NCBI GenBank assembly: GCA_013397435.1
Contig: VZRG01001680.1
Location: 62,001-126,000 of the forward strand
Direction of reading: 5' to 3'
Length of the DNA stretch: 64,000 nt
Source of the DNA: Erythrocercus mccallii
Taxonomy: Eukaryota > Chordata > Aves > Passeriformes > Dicruridae
Below the pieces are notes generated by a model. The model was not told where the DNA came from. It was given only the letters and a program-made list of their open reading frames with translations, and did not search any database. The position numbers and the translations under genes are program-made. Positions 55,501 to 62,450 of the stretch are shown here, piece after piece (position 1 is the first letter of the stretch; each line of letters begins with the position of its first letter).

Positions 55501-57454
55501 CCCCCCCTATTTTATTTAGCTGCTGTGATCAGCAGCAGTGGCAGATTTTAAGTACATATAAGAAAGAAAAGTTAGTGAATGGAATACAAATGAATTTAAA
55601 ATGGTATTATTAATATAATTCCTTTGGATCTACTCAAATGTAAGGCTAAGATCTAGAAACTGAAGCTTCCATTTAATGAAATAGAACTGAATCTAAAAGG
55701 AGGTAAAATCAACCTATTTTCACTCTTTTTTAGTACCATGCAACAGAGTACTACAAATACAAAAGAGTTACTTATTCTCTAAGCACTGATTGTGAATATT
55801 TAGCCACTGGCACATTTTGTCTCCACCACCACATATAAAGCTTTAACACAGTCTTGTCTTTATGTCTATTATAGCAACTATTACTTTTGAAAAAAAATGC
55901 CAGTCCATATGCACTTATATAGATTTCCCATTGGTGAGCCACCAAAGATCGCAAAGAAAAAAGGGTAAGCTTCTAAGCGTGTTTTGTCACAATCAGAAAT
56001 AGCTTTGTTGTAGGTCTTGTAAGATATAACTTTTCTGAAACTTTCAACTACAACAAAACAAAACATAATCAATTACCAATTTCAGTTCATTAAGCAAGAA
56101 TAGTGAGAAAAACTTACAGCAAGTTGAAATGTACACAGATACAGTCTCATCTGCATTTGCAGATTGTTTGAAATGAATTTAAGAATTTTAAAACTGAGGT
56201 TAAGAGGAGAGTTAAAAGTTTTAACCCCCCCCAAAATAACATTTTATTACCTTTTCAAAATACCTTTGTTTCTGATAACTGCATTAAGAAAACACAATTA
56301 TAATGACACAAGTGCTGCACTACTTAAGTTTATGTCATGTCTTCAATTACAAACTCTTATTCTTATGCTTATAACTCAACAGCAAAAAGTATTCTGTGCC
56401 CAATATTGGGTCAAGGTGTCTTCAAAAAAAGCAACATGAAAGATGGAAACGTAATTCCAGTGTTATGAACTACATGCAACTTGGAGCAACTATTATGTGC
56501 AGATTTCTTACTTCCTTAAAAGAAAATGGCTGACCCCACAGGAAACTAGTTTTCTTCAGAATTTAATAGAATCAATCTCCTAGAATTTAAAAACATTGAG
56601 TAGGATTTGGGGTGAGCAATTCCATCTTAAACCTGCAGATATTATCCGACAGAGTACAAAGTAATACAAAAGGTTCTGAAATACAGATTACCTGAAGATC
56701 TCTCACATTTTTGCTGCTCCATGAAGCACATTAGAGATACATATAGGCATAAAGAACAAAATCATGCAGTTGAGAAAATGTTTGTGAGACAGGAAAGTTT
56801 TTGAGCTAAAGGTATACAAGGACTATGGAGCTATACTATTCACGGTTTTTAGACCTGAGGAAGGAACTTGACCCATATTACAAAATAGACTTGTGTCAGC
56901 ATGCAGAAGTTGAAATTTTATTTTTCATACTACATTAACTTATGTTCAGGTTAACCTGACATCTCCCAAAACCTCCTTCAGTGCTCAAGAACAGACACTG
57001 CTAAGAGTAGCCTGGTGAATGGAGAAAGTGACCTACAGTACCCTGCAGGGTACAGATCTAGGCAGCCTTCAGAGTGAACTCTAAGATGTGAGGACGCTAT
57101 ACATCATTTAATGGAAACCACCTGTGCTCAACATTGTTTCATGTTACTTCAACACTGAGTACTCTGTCAGCATCTCCACAGTGTCTGCTTTCCTTCATCT
57201 GAACCATGGAGATTATTCTTGTCCTTAGAAGATTACTGTGTATTATGACAAGAAAGGTTCCAAAGCACTGTGTGATGTCTGCATAAAGGTGCTGGATGAG
57301 AAATATCTTCCCGTATGCTTAATTTTTGTTTCAGAATATATCTCAGATCTTACTTTGCTTCCAGTGCCAGGGCAATGATGCCTGCAGCCATAGGTGCAGA
57401 GGCTGAGGTTCCAGTATGGCTGTCTGTGCAACGCTGCCTCAGGTCTGTAGTAAT
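7667..57454 (-). CDS. PCSK5: PCSK5 proprotein convertase, PC5A isoform, 3' 13 coding exons (partial gene)
   Basis: Secretory-pathway, calcium-dependent serine endoprotease of the kexin/furin family. It cleaves pro-hormones, TGF-beta-family precursors and other proproteins after paired basic residues. Coding segments in transcript order: 57454-57354, 49965-49862, 32907-32790, 31817-31629, 22333-22197, 17327-17184, 15478-15376, 14842-14649, 13388-13304, 11333-11236, 10841-10712, 9649-9534, 7782-7667. All acceptors are AG, all twelve internal donors are GT, and phases match at every junction, giving 544 residues then TGA. I number residues locally from 1 at 57454. Order: end of S8 domain (to about 75), P domain (about 75-230), acidic linker (about 237-264), Cys-rich repeats (266-506), PLAC-like tail (507-544). 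Human PC5A has 913 residues, so about 370 N-terminal residues lie beyond 64000. Paralogue PCSK6 is the alternative, but linker and C-terminal exon match PCSK5. Intact, with no frameshift or stop. Confidence 0.97.
7783..9533 (-). other. PCSK5: PCSK5 intron before the PC5A exon
   Basis: 1,751-bp phase-1 intron with GTGAGT donor and pyrimidine-rich acceptor. It holds the longest uninterrupted frame of the window (161 codons, minus strand, 8637-8152), which resembles no family I know and shows no furin-like cysteine pattern. Otherwise AT-rich with no repeat I recognise. Confidence 0.8.
9534..9649 (-). CDS. PCSK5: PCSK5 exon: last cysteine-rich repeat shared by PC5A and PC5B
   Basis: Local residues 468-507, 116 nt, phase 2 in and phase 1 out. 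Acceptor TTTCAG, donor GTGAGT (strong). Encodes CDPSCLDCSGQGDRNCTSCP, then LDTGVCVIGTVCKD. In mammals this is the last exon common to both isoforms. From it, splicing goes either to the PC5A terminal exon or to the long run of PC5B exons. The phase-1 end fits the downstream terminal exon exactly (GAC G|CC, Asp-Ala). Confidence 0.96.
9650..10711 (-). other. PCSK5: PCSK5 intron with AAT microsatellite
   Basis: 1,062-bp phase-2 intron. Its only notable content is the AAT trinucleotide run at 10512-10551. Confidence 0.85.
10512..10551. repeat. (ATA)13 microsatellite
   Basis: About 13 uninterrupted ATA units followed by imperfect AAC/AAT units. It lies about 160 bp below the donor of the exon at 10712-10841 and is likely length-variable. 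Confidence 0.95.
10712..10841 (-). CDS. PCSK5: PCSK5 exon: cysteine-rich repeat
   Basis: Local residues 425-468, 130 nt, phase 1 in and phase 2 out. Acceptor ACTAAG, donor GTATGA. Encodes DACINCTQGYFMEDGRCVQS and then a tyrosine-rich stretch ending GYKSCKR. Asn-Cys-Thr is a possible glycosylation site. Very close to the mammalian sequence, with several whole blocks unchanged. Confidence 0.96.
10842..11235 (-). other. PCSK5: PCSK5 short intron
   Basis: 394-bp phase-1 intron, AT-rich. I see nothing else in it. Confidence 0.85.
11236..11333 (-). CDS. PCSK5: PCSK5 exon: cysteine-rich repeat
   Basis: Local residues 392-425, 98 nt, phase 2 in and phase 1 out. Acceptor CAATAG, donor GTACCC (weak after +4). 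Encodes GTRCAIRCEEGKYYNG followed by CEPCYRSCATCAG. The cysteine pattern matches the furin-like repeat of PCSK5. The intron to the next exon is short (394 bp). Confidence 0.95.
11334..13303 (-). other. PCSK5: PCSK5 intron
   Basis: 1,970-bp phase-2 intron, AT-rich. No repeat family or coding similarity recognised. Confidence 0.8.
13304..13388 (-). CDS. PCSK5: PCSK5 exon: cysteine-rich repeat
   Basis: Local residues 364-392, 85 nt, phase 1 in and phase 2 out. Acceptor TTGTAG, donor GTATGG. Encodes CRKCSENCKTCVEFQICTEC, then a short tail ending at HGL. Similarity to the human repeat is high across the cysteines. The exon is short and would be missed without splice-site reading. Confidence 0.95.
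13389..14648 (-). other. PCSK5: PCSK5 intron
   Basis: 1,260-bp phase-1 intron. No recognisable element. Confidence 0.8.
14649..14842 (-). CDS. PCSK5: PCSK5 exon: cysteine-rich repeats 1-2
   Basis: Local residues 299-364, 194 nt, the largest exon here, phase 2 in and phase 1 out. Acceptor CTGCAG, donor GTTAGT, a less usual donor because +3 is T. Encodes ICVSTCPPGHYNADKKRC, then a repeat with CSPNCETC, DQCMTC and CITNCPDG. The C-x2-C / C-x3-C spacing is that of furin-like repeats. The two neighbouring introns are 533 bp (upstream) and 1,260 bp. Confidence 0.96.
14843..15375 (-). other. PCSK5: PCSK5 intron
   Basis: 533-bp phase-2 intron with a short AT-dinucleotide patch around 15138-15161. 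Nothing else seen. Confidence 0.8.
15376..15478 (-). CDS. PCSK5: PCSK5 exon: first cysteine-rich repeat
   Basis: Local residues 265-299, 103 nt, phase 1 in and phase 2 out. Acceptor CTACAG, donor GTGAGA. Encodes the first furin-like repeat with six cysteines (267, 271, 276, 284, 287 and neighbours in the next exon), including VGCDGPGPDHCTDCLHYYYK. Asn296-Asn297-Thr298 is a possible N-glycosylation site. In PC5 the Cys-rich region binds cell-surface proteoglycan/TIMP-2 complexes and tethers the soluble isoform at the cell surface (family knowledge). Confidence 0.96.
15633..16070 (+). mobile_element. probable endogenous retrovirus LTR fragment
   Basis: GGGTATAAAAGCCC (TATA-like) at about 15791-15804 is followed by a C-rich start-site region, then a block with GAGATTAAGTTATT (a likely decayed ATTAAA-type polyA region). 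A longer GC-richer stretch follows, ending near TTGGACAGGG. This order (TATA, R, polyA, U5) is LTR-like and the wording resembles avian ERV LTRs. Ends are approximate, with no clear target-site duplication. Confidence 0.45.
16412..16466 (+). mobile_element. CR1 LINE 3' tail, very short
   Basis: Contains CTTGATAATGCTTGTGGATC, then TTCCAACTTAAGATATTCTATGATT in pieces, matching the typical CR1 3' end (ATTCTATGATTC). Sense on the plus strand. Only about 55 bp remain. Confidence 0.5.
17184..17327 (-). CDS. PCSK5: PCSK5 exon: end of P domain and acidic linker
   Basis: Local residues 217-265, 144 nt, phase 1 in and phase 1 out. Acceptor TTCCAG, donor GTGTGT. The first half, GKLKEWSLVLYGTSIQPYSP, closes the P domain. 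The second half is a Ser/Pro/acidic linker (VEDPTEDYTTDDYSG) joining it to the Cys-rich region. This linker pattern separates PCSK5 from PCSK6 and furin and is the main reason for the gene call. The linker is the most diverged part compared with human. Confidence 0.96.
17328..22196 (-). other. PCSK5: PCSK5 intron
   Basis: 4,869-bp phase-1 intron, AT-rich. It contains a short CTCTAT run around 18722-18741. I recognise no transposon, RNA gene or coding exon in it. Confidence 0.75.
22197..22333 (-). CDS. PCSK5: PCSK5 exon: P domain, second half
   Basis: Local residues 171-217, 137 nt, phase 2 in and phase 1 out. Acceptor TTTTAG, donor GTAGGA. Encodes DHSMEGFKNWEFMTTHCW, then AAGDWILEICDTPSQLRNF. 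His-Cys-Trp and Gly-Asp-Trp are family landmarks of the P domain. Two changes stand out: Ser-Glu-Lys after the Cys-Trp where mammals have Gly-Glu-Arg, and Cys204 (TGT at 22236-22234) where mammals have Tyr (E-V-Y-D). The latter adds a cysteine to the domain. The exon is otherwise intact. Confidence 0.96.
22542..22830 (-). mobile_element. endogenous retrovirus LTR, 3' portion
   Basis: Read on the minus strand it ends in CTAAACCAGGACA, a terminus common in songbird ERV LTRs. An AATAAA (minus, 22673-22668) lies about 126 bp before that end, consistent with R/U5. The other end (about 22830) is where LTR-like sequence fades into AT-rich intron, so the element is truncated or decayed. Internal retroviral genes are not present. 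Confidence 0.55.
23541..23662. repeat. TA/TG/CA-rich simple-sequence tract
   Basis: About 120 bp made of interleaved TATA, TGTG, CACA and CATATG units, much of it self-complementary. Probably a decayed dinucleotide microsatellite. Confidence 0.8.
24138..24741 (-). mobile_element. CR1 LINE fragment (antisense to plus strand)
   Basis: Starts with the complement of the CR1 tail (AATCATAGAG) and runs through typical CR1 3' phrases: GGGGAGCCTGTTCCAGTGCC, TGTCACTGGTCACCAGAGAG, GGTGCCCAAAACTGCCCCCA. It breaks off after CTGGCTCATGTTCAGCTC. About 600 bp, 5'-truncated in the usual LINE manner, with the reading frame decayed. Confidence 0.9.
31629..31817 (-). CDS. PCSK5: PCSK5 exon: P domain with RGD motif
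   Basis: Local residues 108-171, 189 nt, phase 2 in and phase 2 out. Acceptor TTATAG, donor GTATAG. Encodes the P-domain core LEHVVVRITITHPRRGDLAI, then a stretch ending SPSGTRSQLLAN. The Arg-Gly-Asp at local residues 150-152 is the conserved RGD found in most furin-like convertases and needed for folding and stability. The start of the exon (TIRPDSIVRSIYKATGC) is more diverged from mammals than the core. Confidence 0.97.
31818..32789 (-). other. PCSK5: PCSK5 intron
   Basis: 972-bp phase-2 intron. Around 32190-32260 there is a short run with weak tRNA box-A likeness, not strong enough to call. Nothing else seen. Confidence 0.8.
32790..32907 (-). CDS. PCSK5: PCSK5 exon: S8/P-domain junction
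   Basis: Local residues 69-108. Acceptor TTGCAG, donor GTAATA, enters phase 1 and leaves phase 2. It starts with VSHLYGFGLMDAEAMV, the strongly conserved end of the convertase catalytic domain. It continues with EKWTTVPPQHVC, where the P (Homo B) domain begins. The P domain stabilises the catalytic domain and tunes its pH and calcium dependence in this family. A 972-bp intron separates it from the next exon. Confidence 0.96.
37457..37962 (-). mobile_element. solo LTR of an endogenous retrovirus, apparently complete
   Basis: 506 bp. On the minus strand it begins TGTCCTAGG and ends CAGTACA, so it has TG...CA termini. A TATA-like GGATATAAGC lies at 37726-37717 and AATAAA at 37513-37508, about 50 bp from the end: a full U3-R-U5 layout. 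No internal retroviral sequence flanks it, so it is a solo LTR left by recombination. Flanks (CAGCT and AAGTT) are not a clean target-site duplication, suggesting age. Sense strand is the same as PCSK5. Confidence 0.8.
37788..37881 (-). repeat. tandem duplication inside the LTR U3 with two AP-1-like motifs
   Basis: Two copies of about 42 bp (37788-37830 and 37837-37881) share TATGAGTCAYGCAG and TTGATGG(G)CCCATT(G)AACAGA. Each has TGAGTCA, the AP-1/TRE consensus. Direct repeats in U3 are a usual enhancer form in retroviral LTRs. Confidence 0.75.
38006..38207 (-). mobile_element. CR1 LINE, older copy, 3' part (interrupted)
   Basis: Starts with the complement of a CR1 tail (CATAGAATCGTAGAATCCC) and follows the CR1 3' UTR to CAGTGCCTCACCATCC, where a second CR1 begins. 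The sequence that should come next in CR1 order resumes at 39471. Confidence 0.9.
38208..39470 (-). mobile_element. CR1 LINE inserted into an older CR1
   Basis: About 1.26 kb, from the tail complement (ATCATAGAATCACAGAATC) through the 3' UTR into the end of the reverse-transcriptase frame. The minus strand is still open for 127 codons (38895-38512) and reads DLGVMIDEKRNM, then PVQRRASKLIQGLEHL and FSLEKGRL, the CR1 pol C-terminus. It breaks off near GTGAAGCCATGATGACTGTT. 5'-truncated and not mobile. Confidence 0.9.
39471..39712 (-). mobile_element. CR1 LINE, continuation of the older copy
   Basis: Resumes with AAAAATGTCCTTCATGATGG, then CTTGTTCAATTCAAAACTAT, the piece of CR1 that directly follows the point where 38006-38207 stops. 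Then it runs to CTCCAGGTTGAACAACCCCA. Same orientation. The older element was split by 38208-39470. Confidence 0.8.
43898..45670 (-). mobile_element. CR1 LINE, 1.8-kb copy with decayed reverse transcriptase
   Basis: Starts with a tail complement (AGAATCACAGAATCATTTGG) and runs through 3' UTR and much of the RT region. Recognisable pol fragments include LFSLEKRRL near 44240. The upper end has the typical CR1 wording TGAGTTCCAGCCAAAGCTAC and GTTCAGCCAGGCTGGTC. Many frameshifts. The longest CR1 of the window, 5'-truncated near 45670. Confidence 0.88.
46191..46219. repeat. near-perfect palindrome
   Basis: GTCTAGG-T-CTCCTA (46191-46204) and TAGGAGCCTAGAC (46207-46219) are reverse complements except for one bulged T, separated by only AA. 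Likely a cruciform-prone point or a template-switch product. No known site matched. Confidence 0.8.
48801..48852. repeat. T/G low-complexity run
   Basis: TTTTGG and TTTGTTTG units for about 50 bp, with no larger element recognised around it. Confidence 0.8.
49862..49965 (-). CDS. PCSK5: PCSK5 exon: C-terminal part of catalytic domain
   Basis: Local residues 34-69, enters in phase 2 and leaves in phase 1. Acceptor TTCATAG, donor GTGAGA. It contains the conserved convertase stretch LTWRDVQHIIVRTS followed by NANDWKTNAAGYK. This packs against the catalytic serine helix and leads to the P domain. It differs from the human protein only by conservative changes (Ile for Val, Tyr for Phe). The 17-kb intron downstream is the largest in the window. 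Confidence 0.97.
51399..51611 (-). mobile_element. CR1 LINE 3' remnant
   Basis: Begins ACAGAATCGCATAATGGTTT, a decayed tail complement, then GGCTGGACAGGACCTTTGAA and GTTGCTCAGAACCC. About 210 bp of 3' UTR, ending near TTGTAAAAGAAAGAA. Confidence 0.85.
53376..53685 (+). mobile_element. CR1 LINE 3' remnant, sense on plus strand
   Basis: Runs TTGGAGCAAGTCCAGAGGAT, then AAGGCCAGGCTGGATGGGGC and GATGATCCTTCAGGTTCCTT, in CR1 order with internal deletions. The tail repeat has decayed (ATATTTCTAAGATTG). The only substantial CR1 in this orientation; the others run with PCSK5. Confidence 0.88.
57354..57454 (-). CDS. PCSK5: PCSK5 exon: catalytic serine region of the S8 domain
   Basis: Local residues 1-34. 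Begins in frame (phase 0) after an acceptor reading TTCCTAG and ends at donor GTAAGA in phase 2. It encodes the signature block HTGTSASAPMAAG. Ser17 within GTSA is the nucleophile of the subtilisin-type Asp/His/Ser triad. The Asp and His come from exons beyond the window. The helix after the serine (IIALALEA) is typical of furin-like convertases. Every residue expected of an active enzyme in this stretch is present, so nothing here suggests a dead protease. Confidence 0.97.
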
Positions 57455-60400
57455 CTAGGAAGGAAGAAATTGAAAGTGTGAAATTAAACACAACTTCAGA
57501 AATCAGAGCATTCATGAAACTTCAAGTAAAAACTTGACACTTCAGTTTTATTTACTTGAATGAATCACATGTATGTGGAGGGTATTTTCTTCTTTAATCG
57601 CAAGGAAAGGAAGATACATGATATTAGATGTTCTGGACTTGAAGTCACTCATGAATTTAGACAGTGTTCTCTGTATTGCTCCACAGCAAAGACACTTTTA
57701 AACCAGAAAAACACGCAGAGGGTTGTGAACTGCACAACTGCAATTCTGCCCCTCTATTTGGATTTACAGAGGACATTCCCTCGAAGAATCTGCAAATGCA
57801 TTACAAAGAGGAAGGAATTAAATCTTATATACAGACTGCTTATGCATATTTTATAAGCTATATAGAAGTATAGAGGGTTTGATTACATTGCCTGAAGTCA
57901 CACTGGAAGTATGTGACACAAGAGAACACATGGCTCATGCTAAGTACCCTGTTTAATCTTTTATTCACTCCTTATGCAATAAATCACATTAAATTAAGCA
58001 GTAATTATTTGGAAAATCCTGATGTGATGACAATTTTGCCCCAGCCATCACCAGCCAATTAGATATTTTCAGTTTTAAATTGTTACATCCTATGTATAGA
58101 TAATTACATACTGCACACATTTTTGAATGTAATCTAAGTGGATGTATAAACTGTAATGTGCAATACCAACTAGACACACAGCCTTCTACTTACTGCTAGG
58201 ATACTTCTATCCAGTAATGAATTTGAGACAGATGCTTTTTGTAAGAATATAAATCACCTACAAAAATACATTTATTCTAAATTGTACTTCTTTCAGGCAA
58301 TGTCAATCTAAAGTGATTCTACTCTGTGCTTGTCTTACTGAAGAAGTGGCTCTTTGCAGGAGCAATGCAGCAGAGGTAGGATGTCACTACTACCTAGCAG
58401 AAGCTCAAGCAAAACCCATGCAGGCTGGAGAACAGTTGTTTGAAGACAGCAGTCCACAGTAGGGAAACCTCAATGAAAGTGAATGGCCTGTGATGTCAAA
58501 ACTTATTCTGAGAATTTCAGTCACTGCAAGATATAAAATATCTGCCTAAGGGGCAGGGGAGAAGTTGCTTACATAACACTTTATCTAAGCACACAGAATT
58601 ATTGTGTTTTAATTCACCAGTATCGTACTTCATTTCCAACACAGATTTGCACAAAAAAGGGAGAAGGAGAGTATCAGAGGATCAAAAAACCACAAAAAAG
58701 CACAGGGCATGTAAAAACGCCTGTCTAGCTTTGAAACCTCAAGATATATGAAATGCGATCTGAAAAACCAGCTGCATCTCATCTGAGCAGAATGTATGCA
58801 AATGCATGCAGAAGGTATAGGTTTCACACTTGATGTTAGCCACACTCAGTATGTTACATGGTTTGTATAAGGCTGATGAAAACTCTCACAACATGTAAGC
58901 ATATGCAAGTTAACACAGAAGACTACTAACAAATCCAAGAAAATGTTGAAAACAAGTAGGGAGCAAGTGAAACAATATGGAAGCTTCTAAAAATTGAAAA
59001 AGACATATGAAAGCATTTATAATGTCAGATCCTTAAATAAATCAACTTACTAAAGACTGGGTTTCTTGATTAAAGAAGTATAGAAAGAATTTTGCCCCCT
59101 ATTATTTAATATTCTTCATTGATGCATACCTTGTTAAATAATTTCTTCTATCCTTCATGGGCTAGAAGTTGAAACCCCATAAATAGAACGTTCATGTAAT
59201 TTTCTTCTCTCTTTCCCTCTTGCCTCTTGACTGTCTATTCCTTTAGATTATGAAAACTTCCAGTTTTGGGAAAAGCTTTAAGCATGGAAATTGATTAAAT
59301 GCTGTGACAATATTAAGAGATTAAACTGCAACAGGAACAGCCCTAGCACTGCACTGCCTATATGTGCAAATTCAAGTAGTGATTTTCCAGGTGGAATTAA
59401 GATGTTCAACTACTAGATGATGACATGCACCCAGAGATATATAAGATACAGGTATCTCATTTGGAAAATACAGATCAGTGCTGTGGCAAGGACCAGAAGG
59501 AAGGCCAGGAAAAGGAGAGGGAGAAAAAGGGATTGATACATGCTCATGTCTTTCATATCCTGGTACTTTATGCCCTGCATAAAAGTGGTCCATCAGGTGC
59601 TTTCCTTGGAGGACCAAAGGCAACAAAGCATCCAGGAGCTCAGGCAGAAAAAAGTGCTGTCATAGCAGCTTTTGCTAAGGGATAGCCTCAGTAAATATAC
59701 TGAAACACACATTGAACTGTGCTATCCTTGTTTCTCATCCTTTGGAAGAGCACCCTTCTAGACTGATTTTACTATCCTGTTGCTACAGGTATGAAGCACA
59801 ATAAACCATGAGGTCTCTTTAACTGGCAACATTGTTCCTCTTGTTCTAAGTGGATACTGTGGCAGCAATTTGAACTACAGACCCTTATCTTGCTTTCAGC
59901 AGCTACTTCAGCCAAAAATGTGTTGAGAAAGTTTTGTACATGTAAATCCCATTTGAGCTGATTCAAAGGAAAGTTACTGACAGGAGCTGAGATGTTTAGG
60001 TGTAGATTACCTCCAAGATCTGAGGCATGTTTTTCAGCACTATGGATTCACTGTCAGAGAAGTGTTGCATTTACTCCATGAAAAAAGAGTACATGATCAC
60101 CAAGAGGTGAGAAAATTTCAAGAAAAAACGGTGCCCCAATTCCTGAGCAACATAAAAACATCATCAATCACAATAAAAGGATGTGGTGTCTGATAGCACC
60201 ATGAACCTGCCATGAGTGTATATTAGAAGTCATTCTGATTGTTAGGGCAGGGAGAAGGAGAAATTCAAAAATCTTCCAATGAATATAACACAACTGCTGA
60301 TCTGTGAATGCTGATCCAATTGCCCAAGAAAAGTCCATGCACTATTTCTAAGTTCTTCTAAATAAGCTGAATCAACTAGGTTTGATTGAAGACAATAACA

Positions 60401-60860
60401 GTGTTTCTGGTACTCTCCTAAGTCAATCAACATGAAATTGGCCACAGACACTCCAATGAAAAGCAGATAGAAATTATAAAAATCACTGCAGTGCACTGTA
60501 ATACCTCCCATATGCATTGGTGCAAAGTTTTCAGAAAAACTAATTAAAGGAAAAACATCTAGACACACTATAACAGTTTTATAGAAGCAACTTGCTTTGA
60601 GCAACTTGCTCTCTGAAGGAGATGCCATGTTTGCACAGTCATTATTAAGGTTGAATCATCAATCTTCCCATAGTTTTAGCAACTGGGAAACTGATTAATA
60701 AAGTAAAAAATGGGATTTCTCTTGGCAGAGAACAAGCTCACGTACCCTCTCCCAAGCCTCTGCATTTCTTTGTATTTCCTATTTCATCATGAGTTTTCTG
60801 AAACGATTGAGTAATTTTTTACCTTTTGCTACAGTTCTTCAAGATGCATTCATTTCTGTG

Positions 60861-60884
60861 AATAGATTTTAACAAAAATCTATT
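60861..60884. repeat. small inverted repeat
   Basis: AATAGATTTT and AAAATCTATT, perfect 10-bp arms with a 4-nt loop (AACA). Confidence 0.85.
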
Positions 60885-61836
60885 CTACATTCTACATAGC
60901 CTACGCATCTGTATGTATTCAGAACAGAAAATGCCACACTGTGTCCTGTGATTATCTTGTGCGTATCTTGATAACCTGAGTGAGTTTCCGAAGGGGAGCA
61001 GGCTTTTGTGTTTTAAGAACTGGCAGGAGACAGGATGGGCAATTTTTGTTGTTTCAGTACTGCTTAGAGCAGAAGTTTATCAACAAGAAGAGAAAGAAAA
61101 TCAGCAGACCAATTGCTATTTATCGGAAGACAACAGAACAGGTGGAACATTATGAATCTACTTTATTTGCAGGTTATTTGTAGGAGATGTCATTTAATAG
61201 GCTTATAAATTGTATCTATGAGGAACTTTCAAATGTCAAAATGTTAGTGTGTTATGAAATCATTTGAAAAACAAATTCAAAGGAAATGCATTTGTGCAAT
61301 ATGTTTGATAAGTGAAAGAGCCATATAGATAACTACACTACGTGGTGCTTAACCTATCCTAGCCACATGGTCCATGAGTGGGGAAGCTAAGTCCTTAAGT
61401 CTTTAAGCATAGTCCTATGGTATTCAAAGAAGAGAATATGGTATAGCAACAGAGTAATTTGAAAAAACACCTTGACAACTGCATATGATTAGCCAATACT
61501 TCTGTGCTCACTGAGTTATGACAGGTAACATCTATAAAGAAGTATAATTTTATAGCCTTTACCTACTGTCCCACAGTGCAAGTTTCTACGCCTGTAACTA
61601 TGCCAGCATTTTGCAGCTGCACTTGAAAACATCTGAAAGTAATTCTAGCTCTTTTCCAAAGAGTCTATGTAAAAGGTTATCTATCTATTTTAGTATAGCC
61701 AAAGGGTGGAAACTTGGTTCATTTGGCTAATTATAACTGCAATAAAACTCAGTACAGTATAAAGTCAAGTACACCAAGTGTACTTTTCTGAGCAACAAGG
61801 AACTCTTCAAAGAAGGTGTGCCTACCTGTAATTGTT

Positions 61837-61856
61837 AGCTTAAAATGTTTTAAGCT
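61837..61856. repeat. small inverted repeat
   Basis: AGCTTAAAA and TTTTAAGCT, perfect 9-bp arms around TG. Confidence 0.85.
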
Positions 61857-62338
61857 GTCATTGTGTAAAACAAGAAAACCCCTCCAAGACTAGAAAAACT
61901 TCTAAAATTATGTTACATTCTATACTTTAACAAGCAATTATAAAAAATGGGTAGTAATGAAAAGAGGAAAAAGTGTTTGGTGTAGTTATAAAAGTGGTTG
62001 TGATTCTATTACTCCATATTGAAATAAAATCATTTCTGTAACAATTTTTAGTCTACAATGTGAGTTTCTAATACTTGGTTACTGTTTGTTCATTTACCTC
62101 ATAATACATTCCGAACTTACTGGACAGAAAAATAGAGAAGAAAAGAGAAAAAAAATATATTCAGCTAAAGAATTGCAAATTAAAACAGGAAAGAACTGTG
62201 GAACATACATTATACAACTGTAATCCACTCACTGTTCCTAAGTCTTGAGTAGGTATTTCTGTAATACAACACTGCAGAATCTCATGATACTGAAATCTGT
62301 GCTGTGTTACATGAAAAAAACAATAATTAAAAAAATAG

Positions 62339-62450
62339 TTAATTTATGTTAGTTGTTAGTCCTATTTATTAGTTAATTAGTCCTATTTATTTTATTAGTT
62401 AATTAGTCCTATTTATGTTAGTTGTTTATTTATGTTAGTTGTAAATCCTA
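62339..62450. repeat. AT-rich tandem repeat
   Basis: Imperfect copies of TTAGTTAATTAGTCCTATTT and of TTTATGTTAGTTG alternate for about 110 bp, a small composite minisatellite. Confidence 0.85.

Larger units (their letters stand above)
49966..57353 (-). other. PCSK5: PCSK5 intron with two small CR1 remnants
   Basis: 7,388-bp phase-2 intron. Holds CR1 remnants at 51399-51611 and 53376-53685 and a T/C run at about 55478-55512. Otherwise AT-rich with no coding exon recognised. Confidence 0.75.

Noticed and set aside
59372..59685. Overlapping open frames on both strands with a lysine/glutamate-rich stretch
   Set aside because: The charged run comes from a purine-rich tract; no family likeness and no supporting context.
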